This document shows, in pieces, positions 27,145 to 35,334 of a stretch of DNA of 64,000 nucleotides. The DNA is from PGYR01 sp048267165 (lineage in GTDB: Bacteria > Bacteroidota > Ignavibacteria > Kapaibacteriales > UBA2268). How positions within the stretch are numbered: position 1 is the first letter of the stretch; each line of letters begins with the position of its first letter. Below the pieces are notes generated by a model that did no database searches, was not told where the DNA came from, and saw nothing but the letters and a program-made list of their open reading frames with translations. The stretch spans positions 62,001-126,000 of the forward strand of contig JBLWYD010000003.1 of NCBI GenBank assembly GCA_048267165.1, in the 5' to 3' direction. The position numbers were made by a program, and so were the translations under genes.

Positions 27145-28164
27145 ATGAGAAGTTTAATCCTAAATAGTATATTAATACTAACCTTATTCTCAAGTTGCTT
27201 AATAGCTGAGGAGCTGGACAATGCTGACTTACCAATAGTTAATATACTTACTGAAGAATTAGATTTTGGTAATTTACCCCTTGGGGAAGAAAGGGTAATG
27301 GAGATAGAAGTTAGAAACTATGGTTATATAAGTAATAAAGATGTATTTATTTATGGATTCACTATTGCACCGGACGATAAGGAATTTTATATGTTAGACA
27401 CGGCTACTGACATTAAACCTATTTCAATTTCGCCACACAATACAAAAAGTTTTAGAGTGAAGTTTAAACCTAATTCTATTAGAGATTATAATAGTGTGAT
27501 TTATATAAAATCAAATGCCGTGGGAGTAGTCCCGATTTATCTTGAAGGCAAATGTGTAGATTATAGATCTAATATCAAATACTCCCCCAACGAAACAGTA
27601 TTCAGAACTCCCAGCAACCTAGATACCATTAGTTTATTTTTATACATTGAAACGCAAGGTAAAGGGGAAATTGAAATTACTGATATTTCTTTAGAAAAAA
27701 ATGATAAAATGTTTGATTATAAGCTGTTTGATACTCTCCCAGCATTAATTAATGATATAGGTATTAGTGTCCGTATAGACTTAGCACCCTATAAAACTGG
27801 CACTTTTTCAAACAACCTAATAGTAAAATCAAATGATAGCATAAATCCGACATTGTCAATCCCCATAGAAGCACAGATTGAGCCCCCTTCATCAGTTATA
27901 GATTTCAACGAATCAGACGAATTCATATTCCAATCCTTTGATGAAGGAAGTGAAATCACTTTTTCAATTGTTTCTGAAAGGGTGTTGGAGAGTGGAACTT
28001 TCGCCATCTACTCACAAGAAGGTAAGCAAATCAAGAGCATAGTAGTAAGTGGTAATAACACCGAACTTTCTGTCTCTATCAGCAGAAGTGAGCTCCCAAG
28101 ACTATCGCTCATCCGGTTTACACAAGGCGAAAAGACTTACGTACATAAGCACTTGAGGGAGTAA
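27145..28164 (+). CDS. secreted choice-of-anchor D (Hydin-like) protein with T9SS sorting domain, copy A
   Basis: A 339-residue exported protein with a signal peptide (to about 21) that may carry a lipobox-like Cys (LFSSCLIAEE). Two ASPM/SPD-2/Hydin-type beta domains follow (ELDFGNLPLGEERVMEIEVRNYGYI at about 36-60; a second near 150-245). The last 75 residues form a T9SS-like sorting domain (GSEITFSIVSERVLESGTFAIYSQEGKQIKS...). The same architecture, with a nearly identical end, is repeated in the next gene, 76 bases downstream of this stop. Probably a surface protein; function unknown. Confidence 0.75.
   Translation: MRSLILNSILILTLFSSCLIAEELDNADLPIVNILTEELDFGNLPLGEERVMEIEVRNYGYISNKDVFIYGFTIAPDDKEFYMLDTATDIKPISISPHNTKSFRVKFKPNSIRDYNSVIYIKSNAVGVVPIYLEGKCVDYRSNIKYSPNETVFRTPSNLDTISLFLYIETQGKGEIEITDISLEKNDKMFDYKLFDTLPALINDIGISVRIDLAPYKTGTFSNNLIVKSNDSINPTLSIPIEAQIEPPSSVIDFNESDEFIFQSFDEGSEITFSIVSERVLESGTFAIYSQEGKQIKSIVVSGNNTELSVSISRSELPRLSLIRFTQGEKTYVHKHLRE
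27948..28162 (+). repeat. duplicated 3'-end module, copy A
   Basis: About 215 bases encoding the sorting domain of the first tandem gene; by eye some 85% identical to 29035-29249, whereas the upstream halves of the two genes are clearly more diverged. Confidence 0.8.
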
Positions 28165-28240
28165 TATTTCCAGATTTCGATACTTGCACTAAATTCCTTA
28201 TATTGTCAGTTGGACAATACAATTATAGATGAGAATTTAT

Positions 28241-29251
28241 ATGAAAAACACTATTTTGCTCATACTTCTTTCTTTTATACTGCTACCTAGTGGAATGAAG
28301 GGACAGTCAGAAACAATATATGGTGCTCCTGAATTTGAAATGATAACGAAATCACTAGACTTTGGAAATATTCTCTTAGAAGAAGAGTACACTTTACCAA
28401 TTATAGTAAAAAACTCTGGGGTCGCAACATTAAATTTGTTTAATGTAATAATAGAATTTGATACAACTGTTTTTGTAGTTATTAATGCACCTGCATCTTA
28501 CAGTCCTTTAAGTATTGAATCAGGTGATACGGTAAATATACAAATCAAATTTAAACCTCTGGTGTTGAAAGAATATAAGAGTAAGTTGTTTATTAAATCT
28601 GATGATTCTAGAAGTGAGGAAGTCGCCATTACTTTAAAAGGAAATGCTATAGATGATCCCATCAGTGCTTCAAGCTGGGATTTTGGGACTGTAGAATTAG
28701 ACAGAGTTTATAATACATATATCAACATTTATAACATAAGTAGTCAAGATATTACAATCGATTCTTTGTACTACGAAAAGGGTATAAAGGAATTTAATTG
28801 GAATAATTTTCCGAATTTCAACTATCCAATAACTGTTCCAGCAGGAGAAGATTACCCAATATTTATTCAATTTGAAGCTTCGGAAGAAGGGTATTTTGAA
28901 GAAAGTATTATTATTAAATCTACTCCTCCAACTAAACAAACTTGTCAAGTAATGGGAGCAGCTATTGATATCAACACCTCCGCCCAAGACATAACAGAAA
29001 TAGAATCACTCTCACTCCAAACCATCGATGGTGGTAGTGAAATCACGTTTTCGATTGTTTCTGAAAGGGTGTTGGAGAGTGGTGCTTTCGCTATCTACAC
29101 CCAAGAAGGTAAGTTAATCAAGAGCGTAGTAGTAAGTGGTAATAGTAAAGAACTCTCAGTGTCTATCGGTAAAAATGAGCTACCCAGACTATCGCTCATC
29201 CGATTTACACAAGGCGAAAAGACTTACGTACATAAGTATATGAGGGAGTGA
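28241..29251 (+). CDS. secreted choice-of-anchor D (Hydin-like) protein with T9SS sorting domain, copy B
   Basis: Tandem partner of the previous gene, about 336 residues from the chosen start MKNTILLILLSF; an ATG at 28229 would add four residues. Signal peptide ends near GMKGQ. Two Hydin-like domains (KSLDFGNILLEEEYTLPIIVKNSG; SASSWDFGTVELDRVYNTYINIYN). The C-terminal sorting domain is almost the same as that of copy A in both DNA and protein (ERVLESGAFAIYTQEGKLIKS; LPRLSLIRFTQGEKTYVHK). Function unknown. Confidence 0.75.
   Translation: MKNTILLILLSFILLPSGMKGQSETIYGAPEFEMITKSLDFGNILLEEEYTLPIIVKNSGVATLNLFNVIIEFDTTVFVVINAPASYSPLSIESGDTVNIQIKFKPLVLKEYKSKLFIKSDDSRSEEVAITLKGNAIDDPISASSWDFGTVELDRVYNTYINIYNISSQDITIDSLYYEKGIKEFNWNNFPNFNYPITVPAGEDYPIFIQFEASEEGYFEESIIIKSTPPTKQTCQVMGAAIDINTSAQDITEIESLSLQTIDGGSEITFSIVSERVLESGAFAIYTQEGKLIKSVVVSGNSKELSVSIGKNELPRLSLIRFTQGEKTYVHKYMRE
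29035..29249 (+). repeat. duplicated 3'-end module, copy B
   Basis: Second copy of the sorting-domain coding segment; see 27948-28162. Confidence 0.8.
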
Positions 29252-29311
29252 TCGTTCCACTTCAACTTCTACAAATTAAAACAACGCTACTAGAATAGTC
29301 CAATTATTCTT

Positions 29312-30460
29312 ATGTTTGTAACTATGCAAGAAGCTAATCCAAAGAATAGAATTGTATTCATAGACCTAGTGCGTGCCTATGCCATCTTGATGATGGTGCA
29401 AGGACACTTAGTTGATGCTTGTTTGGATCCTATTTTCCGTGACCCCAACAATATAATCTATTCTACTTGGAACTTCATGAGGGGTATGACTGCTCCCGTT
29501 TTCTTCTTCTCATCGGGTATGATATTCACGTACCTACTTATGAAAGAAGAGCATAAATCTGGCATTGGGTTTAAGAATGCGAGAGTCAAAAAAGGATTCG
29601 TTAGGTTTACCTCGCTTATCTTCATCGGCTATCTACTCCATTTCAATTTCTGGATTATATGGGATTTGCTCGATGGTACGCTCGATAAGGGTTACCACAG
29701 TATGCTCGTAGTCGATGTACTGCATATTATAGGAACCGCCATACTGCTAATAGTACTTACTTATCTATTAGCTACATACACTAGAATCAAAGTCTATGCA
29801 CTTATGCTAATAGGGGCATTAGCTACGTTTTACTATTATCCAGATGTGGAACCGTTCGATTTCACTTATTTACCAGAGTTTTTGTCTAATTATTTGGCAA
29901 AAGGAAAACAATTTAGCTTCACAATAGTCCCTTGGGTAGGCTATTCGCTGTTTGGAAGTGTATTGGGTATATTCGTCTGGACTCGGCCCAAATCTATAAA
30001 CTCTTACTTACTCGCATTTATATTTATGGTATCGGGCTTCCTACTTCATTTCTATTCTACCGATATGCTATTAGATTTGCATAGATTTACTGGTTGGATG
30101 AACTTCAAACATTTAGCTTTCAATAATTACCTATTCTACCGCCTAGGTCACGTATTTATAGTAGTTTCTATATTCATGGTAATCAATAACGTATTCAAGA
30201 ATATACCTAAGTTAATACCTAAGATAGGCACTGAGACTTTGACTATTTACATAGTCCATGCTTTTGTTATTTACGGGTCTATATTCCAATTTGGGATAGC
30301 TCAAAACTTTGGCAAAGCATTGACCCCTTGGGAATGCTTTGCCTTAGCTTTGACGCTTGAGATTTTCTTTGTGGCATTGGTTTACTATATAAAACCAATT
30401 AGAGCATATCTGAAAGAATTGGGTTACAAATTAAAACTTGTAGCTAAACCCAAGACCTAG
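29312..30460 (+). CDS. multi-pass membrane acyltransferase-like protein (DUF1624/HGSNAT-like)
   Basis: A 382-residue inner-membrane protein with about nine or ten predicted hydrophobic segments. The start, RIVFIDLVRAYAILMMVQGHLVDACL, matches the R..siD..R..ai..M..gH pattern of the HGSNAT/DUF1624 and acyltransferase-3 families, where the His is thought to take part in acetyl transfer. The substrate cannot be told. A second ATG at 29324 is possible. Its last 30 bases overlap, tail-to-tail, the end of the DUF3078 gene on the other strand. Confidence 0.65.
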   Translation: MFVTMQEANPKNRIVFIDLVRAYAILMMVQGHLVDACLDPIFRDPNNIIYSTWNFMRGMTAPVFFFSSGMIFTYLLMKEEHKSGIGFKNARVKKGFVRFTSLIFIGYLLHFNFWIIWDLLDGTLDKGYHSMLVVDVLHIIGTAILLIVLTYLLATYTRIKVYALMLIGALATFYYYPDVEPFDFTYLPEFLSNYLAKGKQFSFTIVPWVGYSLFGSVLGIFVWTRPKSINSYLLAFIFMVSGFLLHFYSTDMLLDLHRFTGWMNFKHLAFNNYLFYRLGHVFIVVSIFMVINNVFKNIPKLIPKIGTETLTIYIVHAFVIYGSIFQFGIAQNFGKALTPWECFALALTLEIFFVALVYYIKPIRAYLKELGYKLKLVAKPKT

Positions 30461-31336
30461 AGTCTGCTTTACTTGCAATCTACGACCTACACCGTCTGAT
30501 ACTTCAGCTCCGTCAACTTCTTTGAATAGAGGAACCAATATATCGTGATCATAAATCAAATGAGCAAACATATTAACTGTTATATACTTATTAACTGTTA
30601 GGTTTAACGAATTTTCCCAGTTAATGTCTATATTAGCTCTATTGTCTGCATTTGGGTCAGTGTAGTTGTTGAATAAGTCTAACTTAGATTTGAAAGTTAT
30701 GTTTTCCATTACTTCTTTTTTGAAATCCAAAGTCGCATACGCACCAAATTCCAAACGAGTCTTCTCGCCAGGAGTAACACCATAAGCACCTTGATCTGAA
30801 AGAATATCATCATTGACGATCGTCATCTTACCAGTAGCTGGTGATAGATAGAATGAGAGATCGGCATTCGGCTTATAAGTCATACCGGCGGATAGTATCA
30901 CATAAGCGGGAGCAAGGAAATTCGATACTTCGACTGAATCGTTAGGGTAATTATAACCTTCTACGAATTGAGATTTGAAGTTCAATTTGGCAGTATAATA
31001 AAGCTTATTAGCAGCAATATGGTTGAAATTAGATAGTATATCTATCTTATCTTCATTCTTACGAGTACCGAACTCGTCAGTATTGATTAAACCATAACCG
31101 AAATCAAATACGTTTTCCCAGATTGTAAGTGAGTCATCATAAGTTATATTATAGTTAAGCAAAGCCGTACCAGAAACAGAATTATTACCACCCTGCGCCC
31201 AGTTAGTGAACGATGCCTGATTTACTAACAGCTGAGCATTACCTTTCGTTAACCAATAGTTAGTAGTATCAGATTGGGCAAAAGATAGTGAACTAGTAAG
31301 CAAGATTGCCGTGAGAATTATTAATATTTTCTTCAT
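30431..31336 (-). CDS. DUF3078 outer-membrane beta-barrel protein
   Basis: About 301 residues from the chosen start MKKILIILTAILL; an upstream in-frame codon at 31366 would add ten residues without signal character. Signal peptide ends SFAQ. The body matches DUF3078 proteins of Bacteroidota: WLTKGNAQLLVNQASFTNWAQGGNNSVSGTALLNY near the start, repeated amphipathic strands, and GLGFSYKF with a terminal Phe typical of barrels inserted by BamA. Function unknown. Confidence 0.85.
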   Translation of the reverse strand: MKKILIILTAILLTSSLSFAQSDTTNYWLTKGNAQLLVNQASFTNWAQGGNNSVSGTALLNYNITYDDSLTIWENVFDFGYGLINTDEFGTRKNEDKIDILSNFNHIAANKLYYTAKLNFKSQFVEGYNYPNDSVEVSNFLAPAYVILSAGMTYKPNADLSFYLSPATGKMTIVNDDILSDQGAYGVTPGEKTRLEFGAYATLDFKKEVMENITFKSKLDLFNNYTDPNADNRANIDINWENSLNLTVNKYITVNMFAHLIYDHDILVPLFKEVDGAEVSDGVGRRLQVKQTLGLGFSYKF

Positions 31337-31363
31337 TATTATATCTATGTAATTTATAAAGTG

Positions 31364-31371
31364 CAAATTTA
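31364..31371 (-). promoter_or_regulatory. candidate -7 box of the DUF3078 gene
   Basis: On the minus strand TAAATTTG matches TAnnTTTG, 27 bases before the ATG at 31336. Confidence 0.4.
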
Positions 31372-31463
31372 TGAAAATTTATTCAGATAGTGAATACTAG
31401 ATGAAGTGCAAGCAAATTATCATTCGTGCGTTGCTGAAAAAATACGCCTCTACAATTCACCGC

Positions 31464-31492
31464 AAAAAAAAAGACGCATTTTGCAATGCGTC
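31464..31492 (-). terminator. rho-independent terminator after lysS
   Basis: On the minus strand GACGCATT, loop GCAA, AATGCGTC, then T9: a perfect 8-bp stem just after the lysS stop. Confidence 0.9.
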
Positions 31493-31530
31493 TTCGAATA
31501 ACTTATTATCTATATTTCTTCGCGGTTTGT

Positions 31531-33036
31531 TTATACCTGCTTTTCTGGTTTCATCTGAGGGAAGAATAGAACATCGCGGATAGATTTTTGTGCTGTTAGT
31601 AGCATCACCAATCTGTCTATACCGATACCCAAACCAGCGGCTGGTGGCATTCCAATTTCTAGCGATTGCAAGAAATCTTCGTCTAGTTCCATTGCTTCAT
31701 CGTCTCCCCCAGCTTTTGCTTTTGCTTGTTCTTCGAATCTTGCTCTTTGGTCACGAGGATCGTTCAGCTCACTGAATGCGTTTGCCATTTCAGAACCATT
31801 TATAAATAGCTCGAATCGCTCTACTATTCCTTCTTCTGTTCTGTGCTTTTTCGCTAATGGACTCATCTCTAGTGGATAGTCTATTACGAATGTTGGTTGT
31901 ATTAGCTTCGGCTCTACGAATTCACCGAATATTTCATCCAATACCTTAGATGAAGATGCACCCGGTTCAATCGCAACTTTTAGCTCTTTCGCCGCTGCTT
32001 TTAATTCGTCTAGGTTCAGACCTTTTAGGTTCTTTCCTGCATGCTCTTCTATCAATCCGTAGAATGATAAGCGTGGGAAATTGTTAGACAAATCTATAGT
32101 CAGTTCATCGAATTGGATTTCCATTTTGCCATTGACTTCATTAGCTATATGCTTGATTAGCTCTTCCGTCATATCCATCATCCAGTTGTAGTCTTTGTAA
32201 GCTACATAGATTTCCATCATAGTGAATTCTGGGTTGTGACTTCTGTCCATACCTTCGTTACGGAAGTTCTTGCTAATTTCATACACACCTTCAAATCCAC
32301 CTACTAGCAAACGCTTTAAGTATAGTTCTAAAGCTATTCGCATATACAAATCTACATCAAGAGTATTGTGGTGAGTGATAAAAGGACGTGCCGCAGCACC
32401 ACCATAAAGTGGCTGCAATATAGGTGTTTCAACTTCTAACCAACCTTTATTATCGAAGAATCGACGCATAGCAGAAATAATCTTAGAGCGTTTGATGAAT
32501 ACTGGACGTACATCGCTATTTACGACTAAGTCTATATAGCGCTTTCTGTATCTCATCTCTTTATCAGCAAAAGCGTCGTGTACAGTCTTGTTACCGTCTT
32601 CATCTATCTCTTCTTTTGCAATAGGCAGCGGAGAAAGTGATTTTGCTAACAGAGTTACATCTTTACCGTAAACTGTAGTTTCTTTAGTTTTTGTTTTGAA
32701 TACGTGACCTTTGATGCCGATGAAATCACCGATATCTAGTAAGTTCAGAGCTTCGTAGAAATCAGGAATATCATCTTTTTTTACATAGACCTGTATTCTA
32801 CCTTCTTGATCCATTATATTAAGGAATGATGCCTTGCCCATACGGCGGATACTCATTATACGACCAGCAATAGCAACTTTCTCGAATTGCTCTGGTTTTT
32901 CTTCGTCAAATTTCTCAGCTATCTCTACAGAAGAGTGAGTTTTATCGAAAGAATAGGGGTAAGGGTCTATACCCATTTGCTCCAAATGAGCTAATTCTTC
33001 TTCCCTTCTGAGCTGTTGGTCATTTTTTTTTGCCAT
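31531..33036 (-). CDS. lysS: lysyl-tRNA synthetase, class II
   Basis: Charges tRNA-Lys with lysine. Length 501 is standard. N-terminal OB-fold anticodon-binding domain (about 55-150, VAIAGRIMSIRRMGKASF). Class II motif 1 is near 190-215, motif 2 FRNEGMDRSHNPEFTMMEIY near 260-280, a LysS-specific FELFINGSEMANAFSELNDP, and motif 3 GLGIGIDRLVMLLT near 470-485. It is transcribed away from infC; both starts face the AT-rich spacer 33037-33192. Confidence 0.97.
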   Translation of the reverse strand: MAKKNDQQLRREEELAHLEQMGIDPYPYSFDKTHSSVEIAEKFDEEKPEQFEKVAIAGRIMSIRRMGKASFLNIMDQEGRIQVYVKKDDIPDFYEALNLLDIGDFIGIKGHVFKTKTKETTVYGKDVTLLAKSLSPLPIAKEEIDEDGNKTVHDAFADKEMRYRKRYIDLVVNSDVRPVFIKRSKIISAMRRFFDNKGWLEVETPILQPLYGGAAARPFITHHNTLDVDLYMRIALELYLKRLLVGGFEGVYEISKNFRNEGMDRSHNPEFTMMEIYVAYKDYNWMMDMTEELIKHIANEVNGKMEIQFDELTIDLSNNFPRLSFYGLIEEHAGKNLKGLNLDELKAAAKELKVAIEPGASSSKVLDEIFGEFVEPKLIQPTFVIDYPLEMSPLAKKHRTEEGIVERFELFINGSEMANAFSELNDPRDQRARFEEQAKAKAGGDDEAMELDEDFLQSLEIGMPPAAGLGIGIDRLVMLLTAQKSIRDVLFFPQMKPEKQV

Positions 33037-33080
33037 TATTCTAATTTTTTTAGTTTATATACGTGATTATTAATAGATTG

Positions 33081-33088
33081 CAAAATTA
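33081..33088 (-). promoter_or_regulatory. candidate -7 box of lysS
   Basis: On the minus strand TAATTTTG matches TAnnTTTG, 44 bases before the lysS ATG. Confidence 0.35.
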
Positions 33089-33183
33089 GTAATAATTTTA
33101 ACTAATTATAGTTAAATTGCTTATTAGTTGAGTACAATTTTGTAACTTTACAATAACTTAGCGTTAATATTAACAAATTTGTT

Positions 33184-33195
33184 AGGAAATCTTTG
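33184..33195 (+). promoter_or_regulatory. ribosome-binding site with TTG start of infC
   Basis: AGGA at 33184-33187 and a five-base gap before TTG (33193-33195). Clear Shine-Dalgarno sequences are rare among this window's genes, so this supports the rare start codon. Confidence 0.5.
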
Positions 33196-33753
33196 GGTAA
33201 AACTAATTTTGGCAACCGTAATATGCCAAGTTCGAAGAATAAGACACGCATCAACGATGAACTGCGTGGCAAGGAATTTAGAGTGATTTCGCCTACTGGC
33301 GAGATGCTTGGTGTACTTAGTAAATTGGCTGCACTGCGTAAAGCAGAGGAGTTTGGTTTGGATTTGGTAGAAATATCACCGAACGCAAAACCGCCTGTTT
33401 GTAAAATTATTGATTTTGGTAAGTATCAATACGAGCAAGCTAAAAAAGATAAGATGCAGCGTAAAAATCAGCAACAACAACAATTGAAAGAACTTCGATT
33501 TAAGCCGGGTACGGAAAAACACGATTTCGATTTCAAAACGAAACACGCACGTGGATTTTTGGAAGCTGGTAATAAAGTGAAGGCCTCGGTTATGTTCCGT
33601 GGTCGAGAAATAACTCACAAAGAATATGGAAGAGATCTATTAGAAAGATTCGTCAAAGAGCTAGAAGACGTATCCAAAATAGATGTAGATATTAAAATGG
33701 AAGGGCGTAATATGATGGTATTACTATCTCCAATAAAACCGCAGAAAAAATAA
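33193..33753 (+). CDS. infC: translation initiation factor IF-3
   Basis: IF-3 checks start-codon pairing and keeps ribosome subunits apart. Seen: INDELRGKEFRVISPTGEMLGVLSKLAALRKAEEFGLDLVEISPNAKPPVCKIIDFGKYQYE and, in the C-domain, KELRFKPGTEKHDFDFKTKHARGFLEAGNKVK. The start looks non-standard: a TTG at 33193 has AGGA five bases upstream, while the first ATG (33223) leaves a shorter N-terminus. infC often uses rare starts so that IF-3 can repress itself. It is followed by rpmI and rplT in the usual order. Confidence 0.95.
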   Translation: MGKTNFGNRNMPSSKNKTRINDELRGKEFRVISPTGEMLGVLSKLAALRKAEEFGLDLVEISPNAKPPVCKIIDFGKYQYEQAKKDKMQRKNQQQQQLKELRFKPGTEKHDFDFKTKHARGFLEAGNKVKASVMFRGREITHKEYGRDLLERFVKELEDVSKIDVDIKMEGRNMMVLLSPIKPQKK

Positions 33754-33787
33754 TTTGTAATTTGTTAACAAATTAATTAGTTTTGGA

Positions 33788-33820
33788 GTTCCAATAATCA
33801 AAATGTTGGGACTTTTTTTT
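33788..33820 (+). terminator. terminator-like hairpin between infC and rpmI (possible attenuator)
   Basis: GTTCCAA, 11-base loop, TTGGGAC (one G-T pair), then T8. It is in mid-operon, so it may be a partial terminator or attenuator lowering or regulating rpmI-rplT expression. Confidence 0.65.
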
Positions 33821-33847
33821 GTAATTAAAATACAATAGAGCAACAAA

Positions 33848-34045
33848 ATGCCAAAGATGAAATCAAATTCTTCAGCGAAGAAAAGATTCAAGAAGACAGC
33901 TTCGGGAGAATTCAAAAGAGAAAAAGCTTACAAAAGCCATATCTTGACTAAGAAGACTTCTAAGAGAAAGAGAAATTTGCGTAAAGCAACATTAATTTCA
34001 GCAGTAGATAAAAAATCTGTTAGAAGAATGTTACCTAATGCTTAA
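33848..34045 (+). CDS. rpmI: 50S ribosomal protein L35
   Basis: A 65-residue, very basic large-subunit protein. Begins MPKMKSNSSAKKRFKKTASG and contains the KAYKSHILTKKTSKRKRNLRKA signature. Usual place between infC and rplT. Confidence 0.97.
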   Translation: MPKMKSNSSAKKRFKKTASGEFKREKAYKSHILTKKTSKRKRNLRKATLISAVDKKSVRRMLPNA

Positions 34046-34081
34046 TCACTCTTTTTAGAGACAATTTAATTAATTGCAAAC

Positions 34082-34099
34082 GGGGCGAGTAGCTCTCCC
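34082..34099 (+). promoter_or_regulatory. small hairpin between rpmI and rplT
   Basis: GGG and GAG pair with CTC and CCC around a TAG loop. No T-run follows. In this operon L20 represses its own messenger in several bacteria; this could be part of such a site, by position only. Confidence 0.3.
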
Positions 34100-34141
34100 T
34101 AAGCAACCTTATAAACACCTATTATTTTTTGAGGTATAATC

Positions 34142-34486
34142 ATGGCTAGAGCCAGAAATAAAGTAGCTGCCAAACAAAGAAAGAAAAAGATCTTTAAACT
34201 TGCCAAAGGTTATTGGGGATCGAGAAAAAATGTTTGGACTATAGCTAAAAACCACGTTGAGAAAGGTTTATCACACGCTTATTCAGGTCGTAAGTTAAAG
34301 AAAAGAACTTACAGAAGACTTTGGATAACAAGAATAAACGCTGCAGCAAGATTGAACGACACTACTTATTCTAAATTGATGTTCAGCTTGAAAAAAGGCA
34401 ACATCGAAATAAACAGAAAAGTACTTGCTGACTTCGCTATGAACAAACCAGAAGTGTTCAAAGCTATAGTAGATAAAGTTAAGTAG
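34142..34486 (+). CDS. rplT: 50S ribosomal protein L20
   Basis: A 114-residue basic protein that binds 23S rRNA early in assembly. Seen: RARNKVAAKQRKKKIFKLAKGYWGSRKN, and RRLWITRINAAARLNDTTYSKLM. Full length. The operon ends at the terminator just downstream. Confidence 0.97.
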   Translation: MARARNKVAAKQRKKKIFKLAKGYWGSRKNVWTIAKNHVEKGLSHAYSGRKLKKRTYRRLWITRINAAARLNDTTYSKLMFSLKKGNIEINRKVLADFAMNKPEVFKAIVDKVK

Positions 34487-34515
34487 ATATTACTTAACCG
34501 AACGAAATATAGATT

Positions 34516-34544
34516 AGCCGACTTACAATAGTTGGCTTTTTTTT
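34516..34544 (+). terminator. rho-independent terminator after rplT
   Basis: AGCCGACT, six-base loop, AGTTGGCT (one G-T pair), then T8. Ends the infC-rpmI-rplT operon. Confidence 0.88.
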
Positions 34545-34570
34545 GCCCTAAATTGACTTAGGAAATGTTA

Positions 34571-35011
34571 TTAGTACTCTTCACGAAGGGTTTTGATTGA
34601 GTTTGTATCTAACACCCAATCTAATCCAATTGAGTTTAGACCATTTTTTAATTTTTTGTAGCCTGTCCAAAGTGAAGCAGTTAATTCTAAACTTAGTGCA
34701 ACGAATGGTGCATCAAACTCATCAATAGGCTTGACTAAATCAATAGCTTTATTCCAATTCTCATCACCTATTATACCTAAATCTATAATTTCAATTTTAT
34801 TGAAAAGAATCCTATTTAGGAATTCTAGTTCGATAGGCTGTAGTCCGGAAATGCTACACAGTTTAGCACGGTGTTTTTCAAGTTCTTCAATGATACTATG
34901 GGGTGAGTAAAAATCAAATTTACTATCAGAATTCAGTAGTAGGTCACTTATTTTTCCATTAGGTGTTAGTAGTGCACTAAACACGATATTAGTATCTACA
35001 ACTATTTTCAC
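34571..35011 (-). CDS. PIN-domain protein, probable toxin
   Basis: A 146-residue PIN nuclease; such toxins cleave RNA. Acidic residues visible: Asp6 (VVDTN), Glu42/43 (IIEELEKH), Asp97 and Asp100 (PIDEFDAPFVALSLEL). In relatives the block LWTGDKKL carries a further Asp; here it reads LWTGYKKL (Tyr118), so activity may be changed or lost. The GTG start overlaps the stop of the upstream antitoxin by four bases (GTGA), the usual coupling in toxin-antitoxin operons. Confidence 0.75.
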   Translation of the reverse strand: MKIVVDTNIVFSALLTPNGKISDLLLNSDSKFDFYSPHSIIEELEKHRAKLCSISGLQPIELEFLNRILFNKIEIIDLGIIGDENWNKAIDLVKPIDEFDAPFVALSLELTASLWTGYKKLKNGLNSIGLDWVLDTNSIKTLREEY

Positions 35012-35211
35012 TTTATAAATTTATCTTTATTGCTACTCCACCAGTCTGATTTAGATTCACGAGCCAAATTATTAATCTCAGTTTCATTAGCTTTACTTCT
35101 CGAAGCAATCTCTCTGAACTTAATAAAATCAATTAGTCGTTGTAAACCTGTTATATCAGTATCAGAAGGAATCTTTATAATTATTTCATTATTTATTCTT
35201 TCTATAACCAT
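35008..35211 (-). CDS. antitoxin paired with PIN protein
   Basis: A 67-residue protein: N-terminal beta-type segment MVIERINNEIIIKIPSDTDITG, helical middle and a Trp-containing C-terminal tail (SDWWSSNKDKF) expected to bind the toxin. It has AGAGGAG upstream as a ribosome-binding site. First gene of the pair, overlapping the toxin start by four bases. The family is not named with confidence. Confidence 0.7.
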   Translation of the reverse strand: MVIERINNEIIIKIPSDTDITGLQRLIDFIKFREIASRSKANETEINNLARESKSDWWSSNKDKFIK

Positions 35212-35334
35212 TTTCTTACTCCTCTTTTATATTATAACGAGTAACTCAATTTAATTGTTGTAATTTATAAGATTATTTCTCCAATACTAACTCGTATTTA
35301 CTATTGGAAGGTCAGAGATATTCAACCAAATTTC

